Positions 18,267 to 28,041 are shown, numbered from the stretch's first letter. The stretch: DNA of 64,000 bases from Lachnospiraceae bacterium 28-4 (GCA_000403275.2 KE159598.1:1574301-1638300), one strand, 5' to 3'. Notes: generated by a model from the sequence alone, not told the origin. A program made the numbers and translations.

Positions 18267-18646
18267 CTAATATCCGATTTCTTCCAGCCAGTTATTGATT
18301 GTTTCCTGACATTCCGGGATGTCATTCCGGTACACCCCCAACACATTGGTTTCTATTTCACTGTCCGGCAGTACCGCAGAAATATCCTTCACACTGGATG
18401 CCAGTCCACCCGTTCCGTGGGAACAGAACAGCACCACCTTTTTGCCACTGAGATCATTTTCCTCCAAAAAAGAAAACACAGCCATCGGCACACTGTACCA
18501 CCAGAAATCCCATCTTCTGTGACAGGCTTCGTTTCTGTAACGTTTTCCAAAGAGGGCGGCACAGACGGCATAGCAGTATTCCCGGATTCCTGAGAACCGC
18601 ACCCGGCAAGAGAAAGCGCCATCACAATCGCCCCAAAACCGGTCAT
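18267..18646 (-). pseudogene. Flavodoxin lipoprotein remnant
   Basis: The start encodes a lipoprotein signal (FGAIVMALSLAGCGSQ). After about 50 residues a frame change leads into the C-terminal third of a flavodoxin (SVPMAVFSFLEENDLSGKKV, then FCSHGTGGLASSVKDISAVL). The FMN phosphate-binding loop and middle are gone. It starts just past the stop of the intact flavodoxin at 18655. Confidence 0.65.
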
Positions 18647-18654
18647 CCATTTTC

Positions 18655-19131
18655 TCACAGGCTTTCTACCCATGCCTTCAGTTCTGCTTGTGTCACCACG
18701 CCGTTCAGCATTTTTCCTTCCAGTAAAATCGCACCAGGGCAGCTCGGCGCAAGTTTGTCATTTGTATTCCCCATCCCGCTTCCGCCGGAAGTGGCAAAGG
18801 TTACAATCGTTTTACCCGAAAAATCATAACTTTCCAAAAATGTGTTGATGATTTTCGGCGCGACATACCACCAGATGGGGAAACCGACAAACACCACTTC
18901 GTACTGCTCCATATCTTCCATTTTCCCGGCAATCACAGGGCGGGATGCGGGATCATTCATTTCCATACTGCTGCGGCTTTTCTTATCCATCCAGTCAAGA
19001 TCTTCCCTGCTGTAAGGAATCTCAGGCTTAATCTCATACAAGTCTGCGCCTGCCGCCTCTGACAGCTTCCATGCTGCTTTGGCCGTCACACCGCTTGCTG
19101 AAAAATATGCTACTAACATTTTTTTGCTCAT
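18655..19131 (-). CDS. Flavodoxin
   Basis: About 158 residues from MSKKMLVAYFSASGVTAKAA. YFSASGVTA is the FMN phosphate loop (T/S-x-T-G-x-T type) and VVFVGFPIWWYVAPKIINTF is the isoalloxazine-binding segment typical of this short, soluble flavodoxin class. It carries electrons in the cytosol and is likely a partner of the reductases in this cluster. A lipoprotein relative lies at 21624. Confidence 0.85.
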   Translation of the reverse strand: MSKKMLVAYFSASGVTAKAAWKLSEAAGADLYEIKPEIPYSREDLDWMDKKSRSSMEMNDPASRPVIAGKMEDMEQYEVVFVGFPIWWYVAPKIINTFLESYDFSGKTIVTFATSGGSGMGNTNDKLAPSCPGAILLEGKMLNGVVTQAELKAWVESL

Positions 19132-19150
19132 TACAATTACCTCCATAATT

Positions 19151-20524
19151 TTATGATTTGATCACCTGAAAAGTTTTCCACTTTCCGGTTCTTTCCCTCC
19201 AAATAAACAGAACAGCCCTGACCACCCAGTCACACACCATGGCAAGGGCAATCCCGATCACACCCATCTGCAGGGTAATCCCCAGCAGATACGACAAAAA
19301 CAGACGCACCGCAACCGTAGAAACAACTGACACATACATGGTAAATTTCACGTCCCCTGCTGCACGAAGTCCGTTGCTGAGCGCCCCGGAAAAAGGATAG
19401 AAGGCAGCATTGAACACATTATGGATCAGCACCAGCCAGACTACCAGCCGTTTTGTTTCCGGCGACAGCGAATAAAAATGCAGAAACACCGGGGTTAGAA
19501 TAAAGATCAAAAGGTTCCATACCGCCGAAACGAAAAGCGTCAGCTTTGTAAGTCTCTTAAAGTGATATTCTGCCGCTTCGGTATTTCCGGTTCCCATGCA
19601 CTGCCCGATCACAGTAATGAACACCGGCCCCATGGCGACACCGGCCAAAGCTGCCAGCGACCAGATACTCTGTGCCACACCGTTTGCGGCAATCTGATAA
19701 GTTCCGAACAATGCCACGATACTGCTCAGCGCTACCTTGACAAGCTGGAAGATACCGTTTTCTACCCCATTTGGTACAGCCACATTCAGAATACTTTTCA
19801 TCAAACTGCCATGCCAGCTAAAAATCCACTTTCCCCTATACACCACCCCGTTCTTTTCCCGAAAGCAAAGAAAGGTGATGGCCGATGCGGAAAAAACACG
19901 GGCAAGGAAGGACGGCCATGCAACACCGGCTACCCCGGCGCGAAAAACAAAAACACCGATCACATTGCCAATAACATTGATCACATTGGACACTACTGAG
20001 AGATACATCGTCACATTTGTCTTTCCAAGACTGCGATAAACAGCCGCCCCTGCATTGTAAACGGCAAGCGCCGGATAGGAATAGGCTGAAATTCTCATGT
20101 ATATCATACATGCCTCCATGACCGGCTGCTCCACTTTTCCAAACAGCAGACACAGCATCGCTTCATTCCCAAGCAGAACCGCCGCCCCAAGCAGTACGGA
20201 AAAACCAAAAGAGAACATCAAAAGCTGGCTTGCGGACTCTCCCGCAAGGTCTGTATCCTGTCTGCCTATATACTGGCTGATCACAATAGCCCCTCCGGAA
20301 GCAAGTGCTGTAAACAGGTAAATAAATATGGTATTGAACTGATTGACCAGGGACACCCCGGATACCGCTGATTCCCCGGCATAACTGATAACCAGCGTAT
20401 CCGCAAGCCCTACAAACATCACCAAAAGCTGCTCTAAAAACAGGGGTACAATCATTTTTTTCAGTTCCTGATTAGAAAACAAATCATTCCCGCCCATTTG
20501 CTTTTCCTTTTTCAAAAGAGTCAT
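19151..20524 (-). CDS. MATE family efflux transporter
   Basis: 457 residues with about twelve membrane helices; the first half has the LADTLVISYAGESAVSGVSL segment typical of MATE. The start overlaps the stop of the broken gene at 20521-20862 by four bases. Set inside the redox cluster, it may export a compound made or modified there. Not closely similar by eye to the MATE at 144. Confidence 0.88.
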   Translation of the reverse strand: MTLLKKEKQMGGNDLFSNQELKKMIVPLFLEQLLVMFVGLADTLVISYAGESAVSGVSLVNQFNTIFIYLFTALASGGAIVISQYIGRQDTDLAGESASQLLMFSFGFSVLLGAAVLLGNEAMLCLLFGKVEQPVMEACMIYMRISAYSYPALAVYNAGAAVYRSLGKTNVTMYLSVVSNVINVIGNVIGVFVFRAGVAGVAWPSFLARVFSASAITFLCFREKNGVVYRGKWIFSWHGSLMKSILNVAVPNGVENGIFQLVKVALSSIVALFGTYQIAANGVAQSIWSLAALAGVAMGPVFITVIGQCMGTGNTEAAEYHFKRLTKLTLFVSAVWNLLIFILTPVFLHFYSLSPETKRLVVWLVLIHNVFNAAFYPFSGALSNGLRAAGDVKFTMYVSVVSTVAVRLFLSYLLGITLQMGVIGIALAMVCDWVVRAVLFIWRERTGKWKTFQVIKS

Positions 20525-20862
20525 CTCCTGCCTATTCTATCATACCATTTGCCCTCTACTGTATGCTGCGTCTCATCTCCCGAGCGCCAATTTTCTGTCT
20601 CCGGGCTGCCCATCTGAAAAGTGCCGCCCGGAATCAGCACAAAATTCTCTGCAATGTTCTCCAGTGTTTTTATTTCCTTTGTTTCACTATTGTCAGCAAT
20701 ACCTGCTGTTCCGATATCCTTTGTATTTACCATGTTTTCTGCCCACTCTGATGTGCTTCCCGTTTGAGAACCCGTATTCTGTTCCATTTCTGTTTTCCTA
20801 CATGCGCACAGCATAAAGAGCATAGCGACTGTCAAAGCAGCGAATGCACGGATTCTTTTCAT
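20521..20862 (-). pseudogene. Truncated lipoprotein with start of a formylglycine-enzyme (SUMF1-like) domain
   Basis: A lipoprotein signal (VAMLFMLCACRK) and a Ser/Thr/Glu-rich linker lead to NFVLIPGGTFQMGSPETENW, the first strand of a SUMF1/FGE-sulfatase-type domain. The frame ends about 20 residues later, where family members run on for 200 or more. It overlaps both neighbours by four bases, so translation may still pass through it. Confidence 0.6.
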
Positions 20863-21581
20863 CGTGAGCCTCCTTCTTTCTCTTCATTTTTCTGCACAGA
20901 GTTTTTTGATGTGGGAATACTTGCGATTCCCTTCGATATATAACAGGCAGCAAAAACCCAAAAGCCCATCATTGCAATATATTCCACAAATACAGCCTCC
21001 GCACTCTGCTCAAAATCAAAAAACACAAACTGCTGCTTAAGGAACATATAAGAAAAAATATCCTTTCTGCCAAAGAGATACAGCCCGTACATGGCAAGCA
21101 AGGCTGCCATCACTCGTAAAATCCATGTAACAGCCTGTGGTTTTTCCCTGCTGCCTGTCAATTTCCGGCACATTCCCAAAATCATGCTCCAATGAAGCCC
21201 TAAATGCACACTCATCAGCACAAATCCCCAATAGGAGGCCGCCAAATGCATCATTCTTGCCGTTGCCATCGGACCATGGATAGAAAGCGCCGCAAATACA
21301 TGGCGCGACATCACGATCCCACTGAATCCCAGGCACAACATTGTAATCATGACACCGAAATTAACGATAGTCTGTATGATACGAGGCAGCCTGTATTTTC
21401 CTTTGAATAAATTACCATACCATTTCATATTCAGGATATTATGCAGCAGGAACAGCAGAAGCTCCCCTGCACCAAACCACTCATGCAGTTCCTGCCCGGT
21501 AATCTGATATGCCATTAACAGGAGAAGCAGCACCGTCATCAATAAATCGATTCCTGTTTTTATTTTCATTTTTGTCTGCAT
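20859..21581 (-). CDS. DUF4405-domain membrane protein (cytochrome b-like)
   Basis: 240 residues with five or six membrane helices. Histidines sit in helix contexts typical of heme ligation (LLLFLLHNILNMKWY, MMHLAASYWGF, SVHLGLHW). DUF4405 proteins resemble the membrane cytochrome b of ferric reductases and formate dehydrogenases. GGAGGGGG lies nine bases before the ATG. Next to flavodoxins and quinone-type enzymes, a role in passing electrons across the membrane is a fair inference. Confidence 0.75.
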   Translation of the reverse strand: MQTKMKIKTGIDLLMTVLLLLLMAYQITGQELHEWFGAGELLLFLLHNILNMKWYGNLFKGKYRLPRIIQTIVNFGVMITMLCLGFSGIVMSRHVFAALSIHGPMATARMMHLAASYWGFVLMSVHLGLHWSMILGMCRKLTGSREKPQAVTWILRVMAALLAMYGLYLFGRKDIFSYMFLKQQFVFFDFEQSAEAVFVEYIAMMGFWVFAACYISKGIASIPTSKNSVQKNEEKEGGSR

Positions 21582-21623
21582 AAGTCGCCCCCTCCAGAAC
21601 AGAATCCGTTTGCCGCCCCCAAA

Positions 21624-22343
21624 TCATTCTCCAAAATCCAATCCAAGACCGTTTACCCATTCCATAACCGTATCCTGCGAATCGCTGCCATTCAATCGCT
21701 TTCCCGGAAGCCAGTCTGCTCCATCTGTGAGCTGCTCCAAATTTGTTGCGGAAGAACCCACGCCACTGCCGCCGGAAGTGCAGAATGGAACAATCGTCTT
21801 TCCTGAAAAATCATAGCTCTCCACGAAAGTACTGACAATCCTCGGTGCCTCCCCCCACCAGATCGGATATCCAATGAACACAATATCATACTGTTCCATA
21901 TCTTCCACTGAACCGGTAATAGCAGGACGGGCATCCGGATCATTCATTTCAATTGTGGTACGGCTGTTATTGTCATTATAATTCAAGTCTGCATCCGTAT
22001 ATGGTTCTTCCGGAACAATTTCGTAAATATCCCCATTTAATCCGTTTGCGATATGCTCTGCTATTCCTTGCGTTGTATTGGTAGCGGAAAAATAAGTCAC
22101 CAGCACCTTTGTTGCCTGTTCTTCCAGAATATCCGGATTCTCCGATTCGTTCGTCTGTCCTTCAGAAGTGTCCGTGTTTTCTGCATTGGCGCTGTTTTCT
22201 ACAGGTTCCTCACTATTTACAGTGCCTGCCGTCTGCTTCTCTTCCGTAGACGGCTGCCTGGTCTGGCTTGCAGAGTTTCCACAAGCTGCCAGACTCAAAA
22301 TCATCAACAGAGAAATTAAAACAGTAATCACTTTTTTCATCAT
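21624..22343 (-). CDS. Flavodoxin-like lipoprotein
   Basis: 239-240 residues. A lipoprotein signal (LMILSLAACGNS) is followed by an acidic Ser/Thr/Glu linker (residues 25-75), then a complete flavodoxin domain: FMN loop TYFSATNTTQGIA and IVFIGYPIWWGEAPRIVSTF. It would be anchored on the outer face of the membrane, an unusual place for a flavodoxin, and may take electrons from the DUF4405 protein encoded next to it. GGAGG lies six bases before ATG 22343. Confidence 0.83.
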   Translation of the reverse strand: MMKKVITVLISLLMILSLAACGNSASQTRQPSTEEKQTAGTVNSEEPVENSANAENTDTSEGQTNESENPDILEEQATKVLVTYFSATNTTQGIAEHIANGLNGDIYEIVPEEPYTDADLNYNDNNSRTTIEMNDPDARPAITGSVEDMEQYDIVFIGYPIWWGEAPRIVSTFVESYDFSGKTIVPFCTSGGSGVGSSATNLEQLTDGADWLPGKRLNGSDSQDTVMEWVNGLGLDFGE

Positions 22344-22402
22344 AAATACCTCCAATTTTTTATTAGCATAATCCCACTCTCTAAATATGTGGGCGCTGCT
22401 TT

Positions 22403-23250
22403 TTACTGTGCCAGCGAAAAAGTAATCTCCTCCCGGCTGTCAAAGTTCTCAAATACTGCAAGGTCAGAAGTGACACGGCCGATAGGAACTACATCTACCG
22501 ACAGGTTGGGGTGGTCAATCTGTGTATAAAAGATAGCCATATTGTGGTGTGCTTCACAATAAGTAATATCTCCGTTCTCAAAATTCTTCTGACCGCCTTC
22601 CAAATTCTCCGGGTAAAAATCCACACCGCCGTAATACTCCCTTCTGCCATACCCTGGCATGGAAATCGTCAGCGGAAAATATGCTTTTATTTCTTCTGCC
22701 AGTGGCGTATCATACAGAACACCATCGATACCGTTTCCTGAGCACCCGGCACATCTTTTGCTTCAATCGCAATGCCATCCAGAGAAACCGCCGCATGACT
22801 CGCATCCGCAATCGTCTGATAGTTGTGTCCTGCCCCATATCCGGCAATATCCAGATTACTTTCCTTAAGCTCCGGCAGATAATTCCGTTCCATCTCGTCA
22901 TGGTTTACATCCCGCAGTTCATCAAAATCTGCCGTGTAAGGCGTAACCGTTTCAATCAGGCGTAAATCCCCGCCTACTTCATCCGGATAATCTGTATTTC
23001 CCCGGCGTGAAAAATAAACAATCAGAATATTGCTTGCTGACTAATCTGTTCCTCCGTCTTCTAATCCCAAAGTCTGCTACGCATCCGAAATATCTTCCTC
23101 GTGTGAAAAATCATCCTTCCCGCTGCTTTCCTGTGCAGAAGTTTCCGTTCTTTCCTCACCGCTTCCCTGTGAAATATTTTTCCCACTGCCACAGGCGGCA
23201 AAGGAGAAAATCAGCAAAGACACCAACAACACAGATAAAATTTTTCTCAT
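22403..23250 (-). pseudogene. Broken flavodoxin/cyclophilin-like lipoprotein
   Basis: From 23250 the frame encodes a lipoprotein signal (SLLIFSFAACGSGKNISQ), then hits two TAG codons before SNILIVYFSRRGNTDYPDEV, a flavodoxin FMN loop. Most of the flavodoxin is missing. After a frame change near 22740 comes a cyclophilin-like fold domain (GIDGVLYDTPLAEEIKAYFP to VPIGRVTSDLAVFENF). Two stops, a deletion and a frameshift make it non-functional. Intact relatives fuse these two domains. Confidence 0.65.
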
Positions 23251-23269
23251 AAAATGTCTCCGTTCGTTT

Positions 23270-23470
23270 CTATTTTTGTTCTTTCATTTTGCAGATGATA
23301 TAATCAATCTCGTCAAGGGACTGCTGCTTTCCATGTATTTCATCCAATAATTGATACCGGCATTTCCGCAGCATCCGTATCTGTATCTCCTTATCATCGC
23401 ACCTGATTATTTCCTCAATCCTCGCTTTACTGAAGCCGGCTTTGGAAAGAGCATAGATATCTGGTTCCAT
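23270..23470 (-). CDS. Small helical protein, possibly a MerR C-terminal fragment
   Basis: A 66-residue product from MEPDIYALSKAGFSKARIEE. The sequence (ALSKAGFSKARIEEIIRCDD, KQQSLDEIDYIICKMKEQK) resembles the dimerisation helix of MerR regulators without the DNA-binding half. It may be a relic or a short stand-alone protein. Low confidence in function. Confidence 0.4.
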   Translation of the reverse strand: MEPDIYALSKAGFSKARIEEIIRCDDKEIQIRMLRKCRYQLLDEIHGKQQSLDEIDYIICKMKEQK

Positions 23471-23582
23471 GAAAAAGCATCCCCTCTTAAAACAAAAATG
23501 TAAGTGCGGTTCCGAAGCTGTCTGCCTCATCCCTGCACTTACATTATAATCATATGTCTGACACATATCAAATACTTGGTTT

Positions 23583-24473
23583 TTATGACTTATCCATGCT
23601 CAAAAAGCATTTTGCGTATTCTATAAATTTTGCAGCAGCCAGACTAAATGGCTGTTCCCGTTTCCATGCCAAAACACACGTTGCCATAAGCTCCGGATAC
23701 AGCGGCCGGCAGCCAATCTTTGATGAGTCCCAAAAAGGAACCGCACCTTCAATGACCAAAGAATATGCCAGCCCCCTGCTTACCATAACTGCACCATTGG
23801 TACTCAGATTACTGGTAAACAAGATATTCAGATTTTTATAATAGTCCCCAAACCAGCTTGCCAATTCACTCTGCACCTGCATTCTTCGCGGAAGAATCAA
23901 CGGCAGTTCTGCCAGTTCGTCTGCCTTGACATGCTTTTTCCCTGCAAGCGGATCATCCGGCGGCATCAAAACTACCCATCTTTCTTTCATATCCAGGCGG
24001 ATAAACTCATATTTCCCCATCTCAATCGGCTCCAGGAGCAATCCTAGATCAAGCAGTCCCTTATCCATCTGTTCTTTTACCAGATCCGCAGTCGCTGTAA
24101 ACAGATCAAAAGTAACAAGGGGATATTTTTGATGGAAATTCCGAATCAGATCCGGGAGCATCTGCACAGACGCAACTTCCCCGCATCCAATAGAAATCTT
24201 TCCCTCTACCTGTTCTTCCTGCTCTACCAATTCTTTTTCTGTTTTATCAACCAACTGTAGAATTTCCTCTGCCCGGCGCCGGAGCAGTAGACCTTCATTC
24301 GTCAGCCGAATCTTCCGTGTCCCCCTGTCAAATAACCGGACACCAATTTCTTCCTCCATCTGTGCAAGTTGGCGGGAAAGCGTCGGCTGTGTAATATGTA
24401 AAACTTCTGCGGCTTTTGTAATGCTTTCTTCCCTTACTACTGTAAGAAAATAGCGAAGAACCCTGATTTCCAT
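23583..24473 (-). CDS. LysR-family transcriptional regulator
   Basis: About 296 residues from MEIRVLRYFLTVVREESITK. The winged helix (AAEVLHITQPTLSRQLAQME) and an effector-binding domain are complete. It is the outermost gene of the redox cluster and the obvious candidate to control it, as LysR regulators accompany this flavodoxin, reductase and CMD-cupin set. Confidence 0.86.
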   Translation of the reverse strand: MEIRVLRYFLTVVREESITKAAEVLHITQPTLSRQLAQMEEEIGVRLFDRGTRKIRLTNEGLLLRRRAEEILQLVDKTEKELVEQEEQVEGKISIGCGEVASVQMLPDLIRNFHQKYPLVTFDLFTATADLVKEQMDKGLLDLGLLLEPIEMGKYEFIRLDMKERWVVLMPPDDPLAGKKHVKADELAELPLILPRRMQVQSELASWFGDYYKNLNILFTSNLSTNGAVMVSRGLAYSLVIEGAVPFWDSSKIGCRPLYPELMATCVLAWKREQPFSLAAAKFIEYAKCFLSMDKS

Positions 24474-24678
24474 ATGCAAACTCCTCTCAGCTTTATCCAT
24501 GCTTTGCAGATTGGATTATAACATTTTTATGCCTTTTAAGCAATATAATCATACCTTTTGATTTTGCCTTTAGTGGATTCAAATTTTTACTATGAAACAC
24601 AACCTTCCGGGTAGCCCAAAAAGCGCAGACTGCCCCTGTCAAACTCAAAAAAGCTGATTTTAAACTTAACTGACAGGT

Positions 24679-25914
24679 TTATGCGGCAACTACTGGAGCT
24701 TCCCAACCAAGCGCTTTTAACTTTTTAAGGTATGCATTGATCTTGCGTTCCTTGTTGAACTGGTTGTAATAATCAGCTCCCAGATCCTTGAAAACAACAC
24801 CATCCTTGAGGATGTGGTATATCGCAATGAGCATGGAATGGGCAACGGCCACATAGGCACGCCTTGTCCCTCGGTGGGCACTTATCCGCATAAACTGAGC
24901 ATGGAAGTAAGACTTCTTGTTTTTTACAGCTGCATGCGCACAGGTGATCAATGTTGTCCGTAGTAGAGAGTTCCCTTTTCTGGTCTTTCCAGATTTTCTC
25001 TTTTTGGCGCTTTCATTGTCTCCAGGACACAACCCTGCCCAGGATGAAATGTGTTTATCCGTTGGAAAACGCTCCATATCCGTACCAATGACAGAAATGA
25101 TGGCCTGGGCACTGGTATTGCCTATGCCAGTCACGTCCTGGATTGCCTGGGAAGCTTGCTTTTCCTCCGGTTTCATGAAGTTGTCAATCTCATCATCCAG
25201 ATTTCTGATGTGAATATTCAGTTCGTCCAAATGGATGAGAAGTTCCTTCATCATCCGGCGCTGGAGAGATGACATGACACCATTGAGATCATCAATGATC
25301 TGCTCCCTGGTGGCTTTGAGATTATGGGCAATGACCTTCTGATTATACATCTCATCGTATTTTGCCTCATCGATGGGCTCCCCGGTAAGGAGATACTCCA
25401 GGATGCTGCGGGCGCTTTTGCCATTGATGTCAGATACGGTCCCGGACAACTTGATGTTGGCTCCTTCCAGCATCTTCTGGAGCCTGTTCAATTCTCTGGT
25501 ACGTTCACCTACAAGGCTTTTGCGATAACGGACTAATTCCCTCAGTTCCCGCTGGTCTTTGTCGGGAATGTAACTGGGCTGAAGCAGACCGTGCTGTAAA
25601 AGGTCAGCGATCCATTCCGCATCTTTTACGTCTGTTTTTCGACCTGGAACAGCTTTCATATGGCGGGCATTGACCACCATGGCATTCAAGTCAGAAGATT
25701 CAAGGATGTTGTACAGAGGCTTCCAATAAGAGGCTGTACTCTCCATAGCGACCATTTCACAGCCGCCTTCTTTGAGCCAGTCAGCCAATGAGAGGAGTTC
25801 TCTGGTTGTTGCGCCAAACTCACGCACGTCCTGCTTTTTGCCGCATCGGAAGCAGGCAACGATAAGTTTTTTGTGAACATCAATACCACAACAATTGTCG
25901 TAAATTCTATCCAT
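24679..25914 (-). mobile_element. IS110-family transposase
   Basis: 411 residues. The RuvC-like DEDD domain has Asp12 (CCGIDVHKK), Glu58 (AMESTASYW), and Asp95/Asp98 (GRKTDVKDAEW). The C-terminal transposase_20 domain holds the helix-hairpin motif DVTGIGNTSAQAIISVIGTD and a catalytic Ser region. IS110 enzymes insert without terminal inverted repeats and are guided by a bridge RNA from the element's own non-coding end. The gene is intact. I could not fix the element's ends. Confidence 0.92.
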
Positions 25915-26130
25915 ACTGGCACCTCCTGGTGGAATTTACGGCACGGTACTCTGTCTCTTATCATTTTACTATACGTCCTTTTGCCGTGAACCGGGGTTCT
26001 TAAATGGCTGGACAGGTGGTGGTGCAAATGAGAGTACCTGAAATCAGTTTAGAAAACGGGCTTCCAGCCCAAAATAAACACGATTTTTGCCGTTGCCATA
26101 AGTATAAATAACGGCACAAACAAAATCAAG
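25915..26130 (-). ncRNA. Candidate IS110 bridge RNA region
   Basis: About 200 non-coding bases lie between the transposase start and the next feature, the place where IS110-group elements encode the bridge RNA. Inverted repeats are visible: ACGGCA/TGCCGT (25938-25943 and 25983-25988) and TGCCGTT/AACGGCA (26088-26094 and 26110-26116). The exact RNA ends and guide loops cannot be set from sequence alone. Confidence 0.4.
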
Positions 26131-26273
26131 AACCTATCGTCTGCACAGTTTCATTTATGGTGGTGCCAAGTGTGCGGGCATGGAGGTTTAGAAACAAAGG
26201 GTTCAAATTTCTGTTGGGAGGGTTCATACGCAAACACTTCTACTGCTTAACCACAACACCCATGGAAAAGAAA

Positions 26274-26312
26274 AAGGCATCTGGCGGTATCCAATATCGC
26301 CAAATGCCTTTA
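26274..26312. terminator. Strong bidirectional terminator hairpin
   Basis: AAAGGCAT...TGGCG pairs with CGCCA...ATGCCTTT around a short loop. A-rich sequence stands before it and TTTATTT after it, so it can work in both directions. It separates the IS110 element from the relics beyond. Confidence 0.65.
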
Positions 26313-26356
26313 TTTCTGCGGTTTTGCACCTATTCTATTTTTCCCCTTTGTATCAA

Positions 26357-26648
26357 TTAAGCGAGTTTTATTTCCACCTTCCCCGCCTCTCAGTCCGCGA
26401 TGAGGCGGAGGAACTCGCTGCGCGCCGCCGTCCCGATCCCGCTGATCCCGAAATCCGCATATACCCCGGCATATTCCCACTCAGGATTCGGCTGTATCAG
26501 TCCGTTATAGCAGCTCACCTTTGCGGAAAGGGAATGGGCGAGGCGGTCCGTTTCCATGGACACGCGGGCATAGGCTGCGACTTTCTGCCGCTTCTTCAGA
26601 GCCGCTGCTGCGGCGCTTTATGACCACATTTTTTTGTTCTTCCTTCAT
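26357..26648 (-). pseudogene. Large serine recombinase N-terminal remnant
   Basis: After the start MKEEQKNVVIKRRSS the frame shifts by one to read KKRQKVAAYARVSMETDRLA, then YNGLIQPNPEWEYAGVYADF and GISGIGTAARSEFLRLIAD, with a TGA before EAGKVEI. This is the catalytic domain of a large serine recombinase, with the nucleophile Ser in YARVS. A frameshift, a stop and the loss of the remaining 400 or so residues inactivate it. It marks a former integrative element here. Confidence 0.75.
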
Positions 26649-26739
26649 GAGAACCACCTCCTGCGGAGGCTTATGTACTTTACCCCTGTTTATAAGAAAG
26701 CCTCCCATTTCATTGCCACGGCAGAAGGGAAAACTTGAG

Positions 26740-26980
26740 GGTAAAATAAAAAAACCGCCTTACGGCATCCGACCTTGCAATGCCCTTTCTCGCATCCTCC
26801 GGACTGTCCCCGTACATCTTCCATTACCTTTTTCTCACGGTAGCTTTCCGGGGCATAGATACAGATACGAACCACATCCGGATAATTGCGCAGCACATAA
26901 TCCGCCGAGCGCCCTATGATGGCGCAGACCTTCTGGACGCAGGTCACGATTGGCTGTGTGCCGGTAAGCATGGCCATCAT
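26740..26980 (-). pseudogene. Cytidylate kinase-like protein fragment
   Basis: IIGRSADYVLRNYPDVVRIC and IYAPESYREKKVME, then after a one-base shift MYGDSPEDARKGIARSDAVR, match the middle of the cytidylate kinase-like (AAA_33-type) family found in Clostridia. The N-terminal P-loop and the C-terminus are missing. Confidence 0.65.
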
Positions 26981-27059
26981 GGCGTATCTGGGGCTTCCGT
27001 CCGCCCTGCCTTGTTCGGCTGTGGATTATTGGGGATATGCGTCTATGGAATTTTATTTC

Positions 27060-27527
27060 TTATTCAAACTCACCTACGATGCTTCCTTTTTGGATGATAT
27101 GATTTTCAGCCTTTTTCAGAAAACTTCTTTTCATAGAATTGGCACTCATATTTATTTCACAGTCTAAGGAATATATGGTGAAACGATAAGTGTGTTTTTT
27201 CCCTTTCGGCGGCTTCGGCCCCGCATAACGGTGCAAACCATATCCTATCCCCTGGCGGGCATTCCCCAAAATTGGAACAGCCTTGCCAGCAGGAATATTT
27301 TTCTTTATTCTGCCAGTGGCAGGAATGTTCCAGATAATCCAATGCGTAAAGTCCTTAATCGGGTGTGATAAATCTTCCAATGTAACAGCGAGAGTTTCCG
27401 CATTCGGTGATAGGTTCTTAATTATAAATTCCGGCGATATATCCTGTCCCCGCCCTGTATATTCGATTGGGAATTTCCCTCCATTATCCATACCGACACA
27501 TTCAAATTCCAAAACAGTGTTATTCAT
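27060..27527 (-). CDS. YbhB/YbcL-type (PEBP, Raf kinase inhibitor-like) protein
   Basis: 155 residues from MNNTVLEFECVGMDNGGKFP. The conserved ligand-pocket segments are present (GRGQDISPEFIIKNL, EDLSHPIKDFTHWIIWNIP, GYGLHRYAGPKPPKGKKHTY). The bacterial family is cytosolic or secreted and its ligand is unknown. The longer frame upstream lacks homology, so I use ATG 27527. The end of a repeat (see 26998-27055) follows its stop. Confidence 0.88.
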   Translation of the reverse strand: MNNTVLEFECVGMDNGGKFPIEYTGRGQDISPEFIIKNLSPNAETLAVTLEDLSHPIKDFTHWIIWNIPATGRIKKNIPAGKAVPILGNARQGIGYGLHRYAGPKPPKGKKHTYRFTIYSLDCEINMSANSMKRSFLKKAENHIIQKGSIVGEFE

Positions 27528-27693
27528 AATTCCTCCAATTATCTTTAATCCACTTTTCAAAGCTACACCCATACCCTTCGTTATAAGTATAAGTTTGAGC
27601 AATTTATTCCTACATTTCCAGCAACCGCCTCTCCCTGCTCCCCGATTCCCCAATCTGCCGGAACGCTGAGGATACCTGCCCTGCCTCGTCAGG

Positions 27694-28041
27694 TTACTTC
27701 TGCGTTTTCTTTCTGATAAGCACAGAAATCAGCATGGCCGCTATCCCCAAGGCGAGATAAACTGCCGCATACAGGGTAAATGCTGTTTCCCCCATGTCAA
27801 AAAATATCCATGTACCTATGAGGAACAATGCTGACGAAATAACCGGAATGCTCCATAAGCGCCGGATGTCCTTTCCCGCAAATGCTCCGATTAGCACGGA
27901 ATATAATGGATTGACTGCAAAAAACAAAAGAAAGCATACCGCCATTCCTGCATCGCCTTTTACGAAAGCAACCGCAAGCCACGGAAACATCAGCATAACA
28001 ACCGCCGAAGCCGTCAGCCATAAAATAATGTTCTGTTTCAT
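27694..28041 (-). CDS. Small membrane protein of unknown function
   Basis: About 115 residues with four membrane helices (ASAVVMLMFPWLAVAFVKGD; AVCFLLFFAVNPLYSVLIGA; VISSALFLIGTWIFFDM; YAAVYLALGIAAMLISVLI) and a Lys-rich C-terminus. Start MKQNIILWL at 28041. No family is recognised with confidence; the second helix with an NPLYS motif recurs in Clostridial hypothetical proteins. Confidence 0.65.
   Translation of the reverse strand: MKQNIILWLTASAVVMLMFPWLAVAFVKGDAGMAVCFLLFFAVNPLYSVLIGAFAGKDIRRLWSIPVISSALFLIGTWIFFDMGETAFTLYAAVYLALGIAAMLISVLIRKKTQK

Noticed and set aside
24561..26216. TTCAAATTT on both sides of the IS110 element as its core-site repeat
   Set aside because: A nine-base AT-rich match is too weak; IS110 ends cannot be set without other copies.
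26505..26708. Short minus frame starting MGGFLINRGKV
   Set aside because: Only its first residues after MKEEQ belong to the recombinase relic; the rest is out of frame.
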